A stretch of 64,000 nucleotides of DNA from Symbiodinium microadriaticum (GCA_001939145.1 LSRX01000330.1:150796-214795), one strand, 5' to 3'. Shown: positions 36,901 to 47,054, counted from the stretch's first letter. The notes: generated by a model from the sequence alone, not told the origin. Numbers and translations are program-made.

Positions 36901-38227
36901 TGATGGGCCAATCTGCCTTCTCCTAAGAAGTTTTGGGGGATCTCGGAGCACGGCCAAAATTCTGTCCCCCGAGCACTGGAGCGTGGCCAACATGCTGGGC
37001 CCCCCGAGTAGCAGCGGTTCCAGGAGCATGGGGGGGCGCGAAACAGCGAATGTCAGGCTCTACCCCCCTGCCTGCCTAATAAAAGAAAATCACAGAAGGA
37101 AAAAAACCACAGAAGGTCTGCTGCCGTAATCTAATGGTGGATTGTCATCCGAGCTGCAACCCCAATTGCGATGTTGTTGCCTTGCGTTGAAATTTCAGCA
37201 CACCGGCGTCTTCCAACAGCGACATTTGCCTGTGCCTGATTGTACATGAACTAATCCCACAGCTCCCGGGGCCCGTCGCCCCCGAGCCGTCGCAGCCAAA
37301 CATCTGAAAACGCGGGACTTTGAGCCTACTAAGGCTTACTACGGCATCAGAGTTTAGGTTGCGGTGAATAAGGCCGTCTGGGCGCCCAGCTGGCAGCGAG
37401 CATTGGGGCAAAAGCTGAGGCAAAGCCTGAGGCCGACTGAAGGGCAGGGGCAGATGAGACATGGGTAAGGTTGAACAGACGACCAGACTTGTTGATTCTA
37501 TTACGAACTGCGGTATGAGTCTGGTTGAGGCCCCATTCGGGCTGTTGACGACCGCTCAGAATTCAGGCCTTGTGAGGTTTGTAAAAAGCGGGAGAGTGTA
37601 GGCGGCATGGGGTACAAATTCAGCTTAGTGACTCGTGCTTTGCACATCAGGGATTGGTAAGCCAAGCAGGCTCAAGATCGGAATGCGAGACAGGGCTGTA
37701 CGCCTTCCCGGGAAGTTTCGGTGTGCTTGAGGAGGGCTGCTGAGCAAATAAATGTTTCCTATGCGTTGACCATGTAATGTTTGTATATATATATATATAT
37801 ATAGACTCACATCATTGTTCGGATGCTTCAGCCATGTTCGAGTGCTGGGGTGCAGGAGCTGGAGAGCTCAAGGGTTTGGGAACTCAGCATACCTGAAGAC
37901 CGCACTATATGACCTTCCCGCCTCAGGCTAGCACGTACGGGGACCGGTGTAAGAACTGCAAGATGCGATCGGAAGTTCGGCTTCATGTTACAATTACAGC
38001 TTCCTTCCTTATCAAATACCCTTATCATGCTTTTGCATGTAAACTTGGGCTTCGTCGCAATCCTCTGCGCAGACGCGCGCAAGCCCAAATCCTAAATCCT
38101 GCACACCCGCGTGAAGCAGAGTTTCACCAAGCACGACAGAATCTGAAAGTTAAGCCGGTTATAGTCTCTACATTTGAGCCTTGTATCGTAGCTTGCGAGA
38201 CCTCAAGCCGAATCTGTCCTGGCTCAG
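36901..38227. other. no firm gene
   Basis: G/C homopolymer runs near 36940-37070 and an A-rich patch (about 37080-37112) with aataaa at 37079, which could be a 3' end for something upstream. A (TA)n run sits at 37784-37802. Confidence 0.3.
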
Positions 38228-38295
38228 GAGTCCTCTGTAGCCAACGACAGCAAACTCGTCGAGGCTTTGGCCAGTGCTGCGCTTCCGAAAATATG
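38228..38295 (+). CDS. candidate exon, unknown protein
   Basis: Acceptor tcctggctcag, donor GTGAAG at 38296. Reads ESSVANDSKLVEALASAALP, then KI. Ends with two bases of a codon. Placed with the two downstream exons by position. Confidence 0.5.
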
Positions 38296-38498
38296 GTGAA
38301 GGGTTAGGCCTTCAATCGCAAATCAAAGCCCATGTGATTCAGGACCCCAGGACTCTAGAGCATGTCAGAAGGCACTGAAAAAGCCTGGTTTGTGAAGATG
38401 CCGACGAAACCGCAGCTGATGCATCATTTTACTTGCCGTAGTGCTGGTATCAGCTCTGAGGCCCATACACGTACCATGGGAGGTTCAGAGCTTTGCAG

Positions 38499-38630
38499 GA
38501 CGTGTACACGCGGAATGCCCGACAATTGAAACAGTTGATGCAGGTGTCCACGCTCCTGCAAGCCCCACTCGAAAGCGGTGTGCTCGAACCAAGCTTGATC
38601 ATCTGGACCAGAATATCGGGCTTCGCCCTG
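38499..38630 (+). CDS. candidate exon, 44 codons
   Basis: Acceptor gttcagagctttgcag, donor GTAGCA at 38631. Begins and ends on codon boundaries. Reads DVYTRNARQLKQLMQVSTLL, then QAPLESGVLEPSLIIWTRIS and GFAL. The following exon (38677) is also in phase 0. Confidence 0.6.
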
Positions 38631-38676
38631 GTAGCATCAAAGAAGGAAGACCCCCGACGACCTTTGCCCCTTTCAG

Positions 38677-38862
38677 TTCCTAAAGACGCTAAGCGTATTC
38701 TCTTGCTTCGAAGTTCTGCGGCGGGAGGCCATGGCCGGCCTGGAGAACCTCGTCGGCCGTCGCTATTTGCAGGGCGGCGCAGCCCTGGCCAGCCTCGAGG
38801 CCTCCCTCTTCGAAACGCCTGTTTCGGCTCTAAGGACTCTGGGGTATGGTTTGGAAGTTTAG
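38677..38862 (+). CDS. candidate terminal exon of the same gene
   Basis: Acceptor tttgcccctttcag after an intron of only 46 nt. Reads FLKTLSVFSCFEVLRREAMA, then GLENLVGRRYLQGGAALASL and EASLFETPVSALRTLGYGLE, ending V-TAG at 38860. Helical and Leu/Ala-rich. Together with 38499 this gives about 105 residues of an unrecognised protein. Longer overlapping frames on both strands are shadows. Confidence 0.6.
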   Translation, partial: FLKTLSVFSCFEVLRREAMAGLENLVGRRYLQGGAALASLEASLFETPVSALRTLGYGLEV

Positions 38863-39403
38863 AGCTTCGATTCAAGGGTGCGAGTACCATTCGTACGGGA
38901 GGGGACAATAAAGTTGTGCTCTTTCACTCTTTCTGCCAGAGGTAAGCCCAAGCCTGGCTCTGAGCAAGGCTCCTGGATACAAGGGTCTCAGTCGACTGGA
39001 AAGAACCATGATGAGCGTTCGAAGTTCTGGAGACCCTCGCATAAATTAAGGCACGAAGGATCAGAAGCTGAACATCTCGAAGTTCCGGGCTTCAGCCGAA
39101 AACGCCCCGGAGGCAACCCGAAATCATCAAGCACCACAGCCATGACAGCCCTCAGACTCAACCTTTCGAAGTCCCCAAAACCACGGCATCTCAGGACCTG
39201 GGCTTCGGCAGCTCTTGGGGCAACGCAGAGCCTGAGGCAGAACTGCCAGCCTCTGCCCGTTGAAGCGCAAAGGAGGCATGGCGCCGTTGCTTCAGAAGAG
39301 GGTCTTGTGGGGCGGCCCTGGGGCGGGTGTGTGGCTTTCTCTTGATGGGAGCTTTATTGCGGGGTTTCGGCGCTTTGACCTTTTCTGGTCTGGGGGTTGA
39401 AGC

Positions 39404-39548
39404 CGAGCGCGCCAGGACCTTGGCTGAGCCAAGTGGCCAGACGGCTGTCACGAACAAGCGGCACTGCCAAGATGACGTGAGAGATCGAAGCATGCAGCAC
39501 GCGAAGCATAGCGAGGAGGCGTTTGGGAGGAACGACACAGGCAAATAA
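39404..39548 (+). CDS. candidate terminal exon, hydrophilic
   Basis: Reads RTLAEPSGQTAVTNKRHCQD, then DVRDRSMQHAKHSEEAFGRN and DTGK, ending TAA at 39546. An acceptor (gcgcgccag) lies at 39405-39413. A frame at 38878-39345 may hold an earlier exon. A 117-codon minus frame overlaps. Confidence 0.4.
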
Positions 39549-40060
39549 TGACCATTGCCATGCTTTCGGTGTCTTATTTAAGCATGTGGACCCTGCAGCC
39601 GTTCTGTCGAAAACCAGCCGTTGTGGACTTGATGAGCCCTGATTCTGACTTAGCTTTGTGGATGCTCCAACATGAGTATGATTACATATGAAGGTTTGAG
39701 CTGCGGGTTTCGAGTGGACAGAGGTCTTGCATTTCGGTGGACAAAGATTGTTTATAAGATACGTAGCAAGCATGAAACCCTGAGAACCAAGTCTCTCCTT
39801 AGATGATGGATGTGGTGCCGGGTCCGCGGCTCCGCAGAAAGCTCGTTAGCCTCTTCAATAGCAAGGGGGAACTGTGGGTCTTAGCATCGAGACACTCCGA
39901 AGTTTGAAAGGCCTCGAGAATATGTCATGGATGGGTTCTTTCGGTCAGAGTGACAGCTTCTCCTCGGTAGTGCTTCGAGTGCTGCGATGCGCACTCCATG
40001 CATCCTTCCCGCAGGGCCGCGACAAAAAACCGCAGTGCTCAGATTGACAAGTTTGGGCTA

Positions 40061-40061
<1 letters not shown>
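39549..40061. other. no gene seen
   Basis: Only short frames. No repeat or splice-supported exon. Confidence 0.4.

Positions 40062-40090
<29 letters not shown>
40062..40090. repeat. TA dinucleotide run
   Basis: About 14 copies of TA, a short distance before the GA-rich tract. Confidence 0.95.
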
Positions 40091-40093
<3 letters not shown>

Positions 40094-40115
40094 GAATAAC
40101 TCTCTCTGTAGGTGC

Positions 40116-40226
40116 GAATAGAGAGGGAGGGAGGGAGAGAGAGAGAGAGAGAGAGGTGGTGGGGCGGGCCAAAGGCCTGAGGGTCGGCGATGCTGACCCC
40201 TATGCCCTGCACAAAGAAAGAAAGAG

Positions 40227-40268
<42 letters not shown>

Positions 40269-40378
40269 GGAGAGAGGGAGAGAGGGAGAGAGAGAGAGAG
40301 AGAGAGAGAGAAAGGGAGAGAGAGAGAGAGAGAGCGAGAGTGAGAGAGGGAGCGAGAGAGACCGAGAGACAGAGGGAG
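40116..40378. repeat. GA-rich polypurine tract
   Basis: Two GA/GGGA blocks (40116-40155 and 40218-40378) separated by about 60 bp of unique sequence. Nearly all purine on +, so frames are open as poly-Arg/Glu on + and poly-Ser/Leu on minus. Confidence 0.95.
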
Positions 40379-40829
40379 CTTCGATCATAAAGCATGCTTC
40401 TGCCTGCAATCAGCAAGCACCCAGGCGAATGGTGATGCTGGGCGTCGTGCCGGTCTAAGCTGTTTTTCAAAGTTATGAGGGGCCGGCGAAATGTCAGGCA
40501 CCAAGAAGAAGCAGAAATTATAGTCTTCACCATTTGTCCGATGATCTCTGTACCATTGTAGGATAGTCTCGGCAACCCCGTATTCCAACTGTTTGAGCCC
40601 GGGTGTTTCAAGCGTGGTCAGGGTTCCGGCTAATAGGCTGTATAGTTTAGAGCTGTACATAAGCCTAGGCTGCAACCGAAGTGTGTATGAGGAAGCTCTA
40701 AGTAAGGCTTGTTAGTTGTAGTTTCGGGTGTTGTTTTGCATTTGATGGATTGTGCTTCGAGTTCTCATGACTTACCTAGTCACTTTGAACCGGGCAAAGC
40801 ACAGACTCATGTGAAGCTCCGCTTCTCAA

Positions 40830-40973
40830 ATGCTAGGTCGAAGGGATGTTGGAACCAGCACCGCATGCTCAGGCGTGGATCCAGATCTTCCTGCTTTCTC
40901 CGTGCCCGAGGAATTCGCTAGCAAGGCTGGTGGTCGTCTTTTGGCTAGGACCTGCCGCCAGCAGATCCCCTAA
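40830..40973 (+). CDS. candidate small ORF or exon
   Basis: ATG 40830 to TAA 40971. Reads MLGRRDVGTSTACSGVDPDL, then PAFSVPEEFASKAGGRLLAR and TCRQQIP. Well-formed composition. The longer overlapping frame (40709-40921) is Arg/Ser-rich and less likely. Confidence 0.4.
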   Translation: MLGRRDVGTSTACSGVDPDLPAFSVPEEFASKAGGRLLARTCRQQIP

Positions 40974-41087
40974 ACGCCATGACTGGGCCCGCCCTTCTCC
41001 GTAGTTTTTCAGCTTCGCTTATGTCACTTATGTCCCGTCGTAATTTGGCACCTAAATCTGACTGCTCTGTTCCGGGCTTCAAGTTTC

Positions 41088-41312
41088 ATGGGAACCACTA
41101 CTCAGCTCCCAGCCCAGGACGCTAAACCCCCGATACCGGATCAAAAGCCAACAACCCTGCGTCAGCTTATGCTCAAGCTTTGCACCCAGCTGGAATTTCC
41201 CTTCTCAAGTGACTGCGAGGCTGCATCGGATGCTGCAACGTCAAGGCTGTCTTCCGACGCCCCAGAGTTTCAGCCCGATGCCAGTGCCGGGCCCCAGCTT
41301 GTGTTGGCGTAG
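41088..41312 (+). CDS. candidate small ORF or first exon
   Basis: ATG 41088 to TAG 41310, 74 codons. Reads MGTTTQLPAQDAKPPIPDQK, then PTTLRQLMLKLCTQLEFPFS and a Ser/Asp/Ala-rich tail. It could start the gene whose next exons begin at 41864, though that is only positional inference. Confidence 0.4.
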   Translation: MGTTTQLPAQDAKPPIPDQKPTTLRQLMLKLCTQLEFPFSSDCEAASDAATSRLSSDAPEFQPDASAGPQLVLA

Positions 41313-41863
41313 TTGAGAGTTTGTGTCCTAGTACGTACTCAGGATCACGGGTCCCTTTTGGGGTCGCTTACAAAACTCCAATATCTGCACTCTGAACCAC
41401 TGGTGGAGGGCTTGTCAGGGTTTAGGTTGAAGGTTCTGGCAGTGCAGGGCTCAGGGCTTCGGGGTGCCGTACTTCGCATCACTGAGAAAGGCTCTTCAAT
41501 ACGGTGCTAGGAAGGCTCTCCGACGGGTCTTCCCCATGCCAGCAGTCTGGGATTCAAGCGGATGTCTCCTTGTGGTTGCCAGCATCCGCAGCCCAAGCCT
41601 TCCCAGACTCCCAGGGCCCATTCGGGCCTTCTGGCATCTTTAGCCTTGGGGCTCAGGAAGGCAAAAAAAGGGCTTTAGGGCCGAGGCTCCAGGGCTTTGG
41701 CTTATTGCACTTCTCTGTAGGGCGCTCTGGAGTCCCTTCTTCGGCTCCAAAACTTGCATCCCTCGATCATAAGGGCCCATAGACGTAGTGGAACCAGGGG
41801 AGGTATACAGCAGAGGCTACAGTCTTCCAATGAATGTTCGCTGTTTTCACCTTCTGCTCTAAG

Positions 41864-41988
41864 CGAGACCTGTCGAGAGTTGCGAAGCTGAAAATCCTGA
41901 AGCCCTCTGTGAGTGGCTTTGACGTTGACTTTTGCCCTGAACTGTGGGAACTATGGCAAATCCCTTCCATGGATAAGACAGAGTTCGT
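41864..41988 (+). CDS. strong candidate exon, unknown protein
   Basis: Long pyrimidine tract and acceptor (tgttttcaccttctgctctaag), consensus donor GTAAGT at 41989. Reads RDLSRVAKLKILKPSVSGFD, then VDFCPELWELWQIPSMDKTE and F, ending with GT (two bases). Phase matches the next exon at 42081. Confidence 0.65.
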
Positions 41989-42080
41989 GTAAGTTCTGGC
42001 CGTCGACAGCGAGCTTTGGGGCTTAGGTATTTGAGCGGACGGCTCAGGTCTTCATGAGGCATTCTCGGATTCCCTTTCAG

Positions 42081-42183
42081 CCTTCAGCCAGGTGCCAGCG
42101 AGCTCTTCGAGCAGATGCTAAGCTTGGCGAAGCAAGGCCCGTCGTTCCAGATCGTCTCAGACTCGCCACATCCCGACTCAAAG
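42081..42183 (+). CDS. strong candidate exon, same gene
   Basis: Acceptor ggattccctttcag, donor GTGCTT at 42184. Its first base completes the Val codon left open by the 41864 exon. Reads LQPGASELFEQMLSLAKQGP, then SFQIVSDSPHPDSK. The intron (41989-42080) is 92 nt. Family not recognised. Confidence 0.65.
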
Positions 42184-42579
42184 GTGCTTGAAAGGCCTTG
42201 AGCTTCGGTAGAAATGGCTGACTTGAGCCTACGGCATTCCGGAACAAAACTCTGTGTGCGCTGATGTCAATGCTAAACGGCAAGGCAAGGCACCCCAGGT
42301 CCTAGCACAAACTCTCTCGATCGATAAAGGGAGACACCTGGCAGTCTTGCCCGCTGCCGGCTTCCTGGCTCAGGCTATCCCGCACTCACTTTGCCCAAGC
42401 AACCGGTCTATACTCCAAACACCCCAACCGACACAAAAGCATGATGTAGAACGCCGAAACATTCCCAAACCCATACGATTCCCTTGTGACACCCCAGACC
42501 CAGCAAACCATCCCTTTCAGAGGCGACATCTCGCAGAGCTCAGGCTTCCCGGGCGGTTTAAGAAGTGGTCTGATTTCTT

Positions 42580-42774
42580 TTGCGGGAAGTTTGGTCGGGG
42601 GCGGTGTTGGAAGAGACGCCTGAGGAGACTTCTCTGAAATTCGCAGTGTGGGGGAGGATTGAACTAGCGGGTTTAGCGGATCTAGCGGAGGGCGAAGATG
42701 TTGTTGAAGCCCAAACTCAAGCATCAACATCCCGCTCGTGGCATGCAGGCCTGTCGCCCGAAGCACGGGCCTCG
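42580..42774 (+). CDS. candidate exon, acidic
   Basis: Frame open with donor GTATGC at 42775. Reads VLEETPEETSLKFAVWGRIE, then LAGLADLAEGEDVVEAQTQA. The 5' boundary is not fixed. A 126-codon minus frame overlaps. Confidence 0.4.
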
Positions 42775-42850
42775 GTATGCATTCTAATCTGGTTTGAACT
42801 ATTGGGCTAGCTTACTCCGATGGTTAGGTTGGATTGGTATCTGGCCTCAG

Positions 42851-43061
42851 CGGGGGAGCTTCTGCATGACGTTAGAGGAATTCGAAGCGTCTGCACGACA
42901 TCTCGGACTCGGTGCCATGGGCCTCCTAAACCCATCGCGCGTACATCGAAGGGAAGCAGGAACACCACTGAAAATGATTATGATGTTAGTGCTGCGAAAA
43001 GTCGGACAGTTGTTTCGGGAGCCGGTTTCACACCTGCCAGGCTCGTGGGCCGGAACTGCGT
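42851..43061 (+). CDS. candidate exon, 70 codons
   Basis: Acceptor tatctggcctcag, donor GTAAGC at 43062. Reads RGSFCMTLEEFEASARHLGL, then GAMGLLNPSRVHRREAGTPL and KMIMMLVLRKVGQLFREPVS. MTLEEFEASARHLG resembles the helix of an EF-hand-like or calponin-like segment, but no binding loop is present. Confidence 0.5.
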
Positions 43062-43126
43062 GTAAGCAAGGTTTCCAGTTACGTTTTGTGCCTCCTGGGC
43101 AATGTGCCCGGTGCAGCGACTCTTAG

Positions 43127-43188
43127 GAACTCAAAAACATCAACTTGCCATGCTTCAAACTGATGTGGACCCCAACCCCCATAGGAGG
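43127..43188 (+). CDS. candidate short exon
   Basis: Acceptor gcgactcttag, consensus donor GTGAGC at 43189. Reads TQKHQLAMLQTDVDPNPHRR. Its phase does not match the donor at 43061, so an exon in between or a different isoform would be needed. Confidence 0.4.
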
Positions 43189-43205
43189 GTGAGCCGGGAT
43201 CCAAG

Positions 43206-43318
43206 TATCACACCTCGTCAGTATCGTCAAGACCGAGGCCCACGAGTTCCGACCTGGTCAGATGTCTGCAGCGGTGCGGGAGGATGCGTCCTCAGCTTGT
43301 GGGTTGCTGTGGAGTTGA
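43206..43318 (+). CDS. candidate terminal exon
   Basis: Reads SHLVSIVKTEAHEFRPGQMS, then AAVREDASSACGLLWS and TGA at 43316. The acceptor (ccaag at 43205, or cgtcag at 43220) is uncertain. Confidence 0.4.
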
Positions 43319-43658
43319 TTCCCGTCCGGCATTTGCGAGTCGCAAGCCGTTGAAATGGAAATCCGAATGCAAAGCCTTTTGTCAAGCTTTTCGTGTTGCG
43401 TGGAAGATCTGAGGTCGGAAGCTCTGCGCATGCGAAGGGCACAAAGATCACGAACAGGAGCGTGACCAAGTCGCAGGGGCCCTGCACGGCTTTTGGGCGA
43501 CTTCTTGGGTGTGCAGATTGTTTATTGGACATGATGGTGACTTTCTCCACCCTTCAAAACTTCAAGCCAAACCTCACATCGCAGTTCGGTTTGGCTGGCT
43601 TTTTGCAGCCCGACTTGGCAGCCACAAAGGTGCTTACAACGGTCCAGAAGCCCGCTGA

Positions 43659-43886
43659 TGGAACCTCAACCCCGAAGCACCCAGCTCAGAGGGACGCTCT
43701 CGTTCTGACAATGATGCTTGGCTCCGCAGGAGCAACAAGTTTGCGGAGAGCTCCGCAGAGCAGGCTGGGCCAGGGGGCTTCAAGCTGGATTCTCACGGCT
43801 GGCACGAGTCCGAGGTATCTCGACATTCCAGCTGTAAGGCTCTAGCCTCTAGCTTGCATTTCGAGCTGGCAGAGTGCTGTGTTTGA
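43659..43886 (+). CDS. candidate exon in one of two overlapping open frames
   Basis: Reads SRSDNDAWLRRSNKFAESSA, then EQAGPGGFKLDSHGWHESE, with a GT donor near 43816. A second + frame (43393-43845, 150 codons) is open over the same DNA. The first is preferred on residue balance. Confidence 0.4.
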   Translation, partial: WNLNPEAPSSEGRSRSDNDAWLRRSNKFAESSAEQAGPGGFKLDSHGWHESEVSRHSSCKALASSLHFELAECCV

Positions 43887-44631
43887 GGTCGACAGGCCTT
43901 GCCAGTTCTAGACAAAATCGCACATCCAGATTTGCAAGTAAGCCTCCATCGCCCTGCAAGTCAATTCAACTTCAACTTTCCTTCGCCTGGTATGCCGGCC
44001 TGACATTGTTGCGTGTTTTGACAGTTCAATCCCGGGCAGCCCTCGTTTTCGTGTGCCCGCAACCGCTACAGTAATCAGGTCTTCACGCACATGGCTCAAA
44101 AGCGTGCACACCAAGTCCAAAACCCTGAGCCCTCAGACCCAACACAGACAGAAGCCGTAAATTGCTCAACTTTTGACATCCTTGTACACTCTATAAGCCA
44201 GACTCCAGAGTCCCAAGAAGCGCAAGAACCCCCCGAAACCCGAACCTCTGCGCGGGCTCCCGGAAGTTATGGGAGTTAAGAGTTCTTGGATGCTTGCTCA
44301 CTTGCTCCAGGCTATGCCAAATCAGTCTTCGAGGTGCGAAGAAACGTTGGCTAGTAACTAGTAGTGGTGCGTTGGAGATATTGTGTTTTTGGCGGGTGTT
44401 CAGCCGAGGGGCAGAGGGGGGCCGAGCACAGTGGTTGTCGAAGCATAGCAGGATTGTAACCGCGTGCAGACGGGTTCAGGAGACGCACCAAATGCAGTTC
44501 TAGGGACTTGAGAACTTGCAGCCTGCACCAGGGCTACCCGCAGTGTCCATGTTCGTGGGCTGTTTTGCCTGAGCGTCCCATGCCGTGCGCATAGCGGACT
44601 GGCATGTAACCGGTCCTGCACGGGAGGAGGG

Positions 44632-44826
44632 TTGTTATCTCCTTCTCGGGTCACGTCTTTGGAAGCTTCAACCGCCCTGAACTCCGACGAAGCTGCAATG
44701 ATGAATATTGACCCTCCCAGAGTCCCAGACCCAAGTTTCCAAGGGGAGACGAACCGCTGCTGCCACTCTTCTGCCAGGGTTCTTGCAGCCGCCCAGGCTG
44801 GGAGTGGACCGAGACGTGCGGTCTGA
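44632..44826 (+). CDS. candidate exon, unknown protein
   Basis: Reads EASTALNSDEAAMMNIDPPR, then VPDPSFQGETNRCCHSSARV and LAAAQ before a possible GC donor near 44799. A 169-codon minus frame (44909-44400) covers the same interval. Confidence 0.35.
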   Translation: MLSPSRVTSLEASTALNSDEAAMMNIDPPRVPDPSFQGETNRCCHSSARVLAAAQAGSGPRRAV

Positions 44827-45371
44827 GATGGCCGTAGACAAGGTTCTCTTGCAATGACTGGCGAGTCTCGAAGCAGCTGGCCTCTAACTCCAAGTCTCAT
44901 GCTGCACAAGAACCAGTCGAAACTGTCTTGAGAGAACCTCTCAGTCAGGACAGCTTCACGCTAATGTCGGTTCACCCTGGAGCACGTCTCTGTATCACAA
45001 GTAGGGTCTGTGGCTTAGGGTTCGGATAACCGCGATCGCGATGACACGGGGCGAGGGCACAAATCTGGCGAGTTGCCTGGCTTGGGCCTGTATAAGGTTC
45101 CCCGAAGACTGTTCGTTGTTGGAATGCAGAGCTTCTACGTTTATGGCATGTGGTCTGCACGGGGAATGCAGAGCCGATTGCGGCTGATGCCTGGCAGCTT
45201 ATGCTGCGGCCCCGCTAACTCCCCTATTGCCATGCTCTGGCAAAGGTTCCGACCTGGAGCTCAAAGCCTAGCCTGGAACGGCTAGGCCCTTAACAAACTC
45301 TGTTGCTCGAAACCCCACAGAACCGACTGCATGCTTAAGGCCAGCCGTTTCTCAGTTGCCTCAATTTTGGA

Positions 45372-45578
45372 GTGAAAGACTGCGGCTCGAGCACTCGCAG
45401 AGACGTGGCCCGCGCGCGCAGCGTGGGCAGAGAGCATGCTGACACAGCAGGCAGCCTTCCGGGGCTCCTGGGTTCAGGTTTGTACGCAGGCTTGAGTGTC
45501 ATTCCTGCAGCTCTGCAACTGTTGCTTCGCCTACTCAAGAGCAAACCGGGGCCGACAAGGAAACCTGGATCTCGGTGA
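45372..45578 (+). CDS. candidate exon, basic then hydrophobic
   Basis: Reads KDCGSSTRRDVARARSVGRE, then HADTAGSLPGLLGSGLYAGL and IPAALQLLLRLLKSK, to TGA at 45576. A GT donor near 45479 could shorten it. Confidence 0.35.
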   Translation: MKDCGSSTRRDVARARSVGREHADTAGSLPGLLGSGLYAGLSVIPAALQLLLRLLKSKPGPTRKPGSR

Positions 45579-45674
45579 CTTTCATTCTCTGCCGTGTCTA
45601 CTTGGTATTATTTGTACGGCCGTGAACACGGGATCTGACCTGCCTTCCATGCTTGGATGGCCCTGCATTGACAG

Positions 45675-45764
45675 GAGCTCGATGGCTTGCTTCAATTGCT
45701 CAAAGAGCCCGGAGCTCTGCAGCCTGAGGAAGAAGAAGTTCGGGAATTGGGGTCAGTTTTCTGA
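45675..45764 (+). CDS. candidate exon, acidic helix
   Basis: Acceptor gccctgcattgacag. Reads ELDGLLQLLKEPGALQPEEE, then EVRELGSVF and TGA at 45762. A donor GTCAGT near 45752 would make it internal. A longer + frame (45496-45972) is a shadow. Confidence 0.45.
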   Translation, partial: ELDGLLQLLKEPGALQPEEEEVRELGSVF

Positions 45765-45878
45765 GTTTGGGCTTGTCAGGCTTCGCGTTATGGAGCGAGC
45801 TGGAGAGTCAAGGCCTTTAATAGATTCTGGGTTCATAGTGTCGGCTGTAGTGACTCTAAGAGGTCTAGATTCTAGATC

Positions 45879-46167
45879 ATGTCCAAGAGTAGCTTTATGC
45901 TCAATCCAAAGCTCATCGGGGCTCCTCGTTCCTGCGAGTGGGAGGTCGAAGAACCGAAGCTTGGTGAGATGAAGCTTATTGGCTTAAGATCTGTGGCCGA
46001 CATGGCTTTAACATACTTCGGCGCACGTGCATCGCTTGGCAAAGCTGCACGAGCTGCACCCTTCAAGGGCTTTTCTAGCTTGCCCAAGAGCTTTTGCATA
46101 AAGATGAGTCTGCAGCAACCGTATCGAGTCGCTTCTCCGGCTTGTCTGGACCTCATGTTCGTTTCAG
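45879..46167 (+). CDS. possible exon with ATG, strand uncertain
   Basis: From ATG 45879 the frame is open past the acceptor at 46167. Reads MSKSSFMLNPKLIGAPRSCE, then EVEEPKLGEMKLIGLRSVAD. The minus strand has an equally open 103-codon frame. Because a strong acceptor ends at 46167, the last part is probably intron. Confidence 0.3.
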
Positions 46168-46395
46168 GGCTGCCAACAGGCACAACAACTACATACTGAA
46201 TTCTGCATCGAAACTGTTATGACAGTGCTGCCGCTGAATGAAGTGGAAGAGTTGTTCGAAGCCTCAGGGCAAACAAGCCCTTCGACACCCTCGCGGGGCA
46301 GTTCTACAAACAGTTCCCAAAATCCGAGCAGCGTGGACCTCAGCAGGTTTCAGGGTGTAGCTTTTCAGAATCTAGGCTTCGGACTTCAGGTATGA
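46168..46395 (+). CDS. strong candidate exon, Gln/Ser/Asn-rich
   Basis: Acceptor catgttcgtttcag. Open 75 codons to TGA 46393. Reads GCQQAQQLHTEFCIETVMTV, then LPLNEVEELFEASGQTSPST and PSRGSSTNSSQNPSSVDLSR. A low-complexity Ser/Asn stretch typical of flexible linkers. The foldback element at 46676 would then lie in the following intron. Confidence 0.5.
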   Translation, partial: GCQQAQQLHTEFCIETVMTVLPLNEVEELFEASGQTSPSTPSRGSSTNSSQNPSSVDLSRFQGVAFQNLGFGLQV

Positions 46396-46675
46396 ACCTT
46401 CTCACACCGGCTTTAGTCGCCTGAGAGGCTCTTCAGTTTGGCGTGACAGGTGAGGCCAGGAACCAGGCGAGTTGTCTACACAAGTGCTGTGAATGCGATT
46501 TCCGAGTCGGAGAGCTGGAACCCCGGAGTTGCCGGATCGGAAACTATTCAGTGGTCGTTCCTTGCGACCCTTTAAACTCCTGTCACTCGCCTCCGAGTTC
46601 CCTGTACCAAAGGCATCTGGGTATCTTGAAGGAGGTGCTCTTTCGATATAGAGGATCATAGAGGATTCAGAAAGA

Positions 46676-46993
46676 GTTAGCGGAACCTTTGCTTGTTTTG
46701 GGTGATAATACCTCCAGCCTCCACTAACCCACCCCTTAAAAGAATATCCTATACTCCCCCTACAGGTATATCTCACCAACTATATCGCACCATTACAGGA
46801 ATGATCCTCTGATATGGATCAGGTAGTCTGTTATTCCTTTACTCCTATTCTGATCTTGGTAAGTTCAGAAGTAGTGGTGATGGAGTTGGTGAGATGCAGG
46901 GGGGAGGAGAGGCTAGAGGAATAATCTTCTTATGGGTGGGTTAGTGGTAGGCTGGTGGTATTATCACCTAAAGCTGGCGAAGGTACTGCTAAC
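46676..46993. mobile_element. 318-bp foldback (MITE-like) element
   Basis: Two arms of about 140 bp are imperfect inverted copies. Perfectly matching blocks include 46701-46712 with 46957-46968, 46722-46734 with 46934-46946, and 46771-46780 with 46885-46894. Ends are gttagc and gctaac. The loop is near 46835. No coding capacity and no clear target-site duplication. A tandem tatagaggatcatagaggat lies just 5'. Could alternatively be a long hairpin RNA locus. Confidence 0.75.
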
Positions 46994-47054
46994 TGATACA
47001 GGGTTCAGATTCAGTGGATCTGTGTGTTCCTAAACTTCGTCGATCGCATTGCAG

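Noticed and set aside
40039..40611. 190-codon minus frame with Ser/Leu repeats
   Set aside because: Product of the GA tract read on the other strand.
44400..44909. 169-codon minus frame
   Set aside because: No splice-signal support; opposite a more protein-like + frame. Kept only as an alternative.
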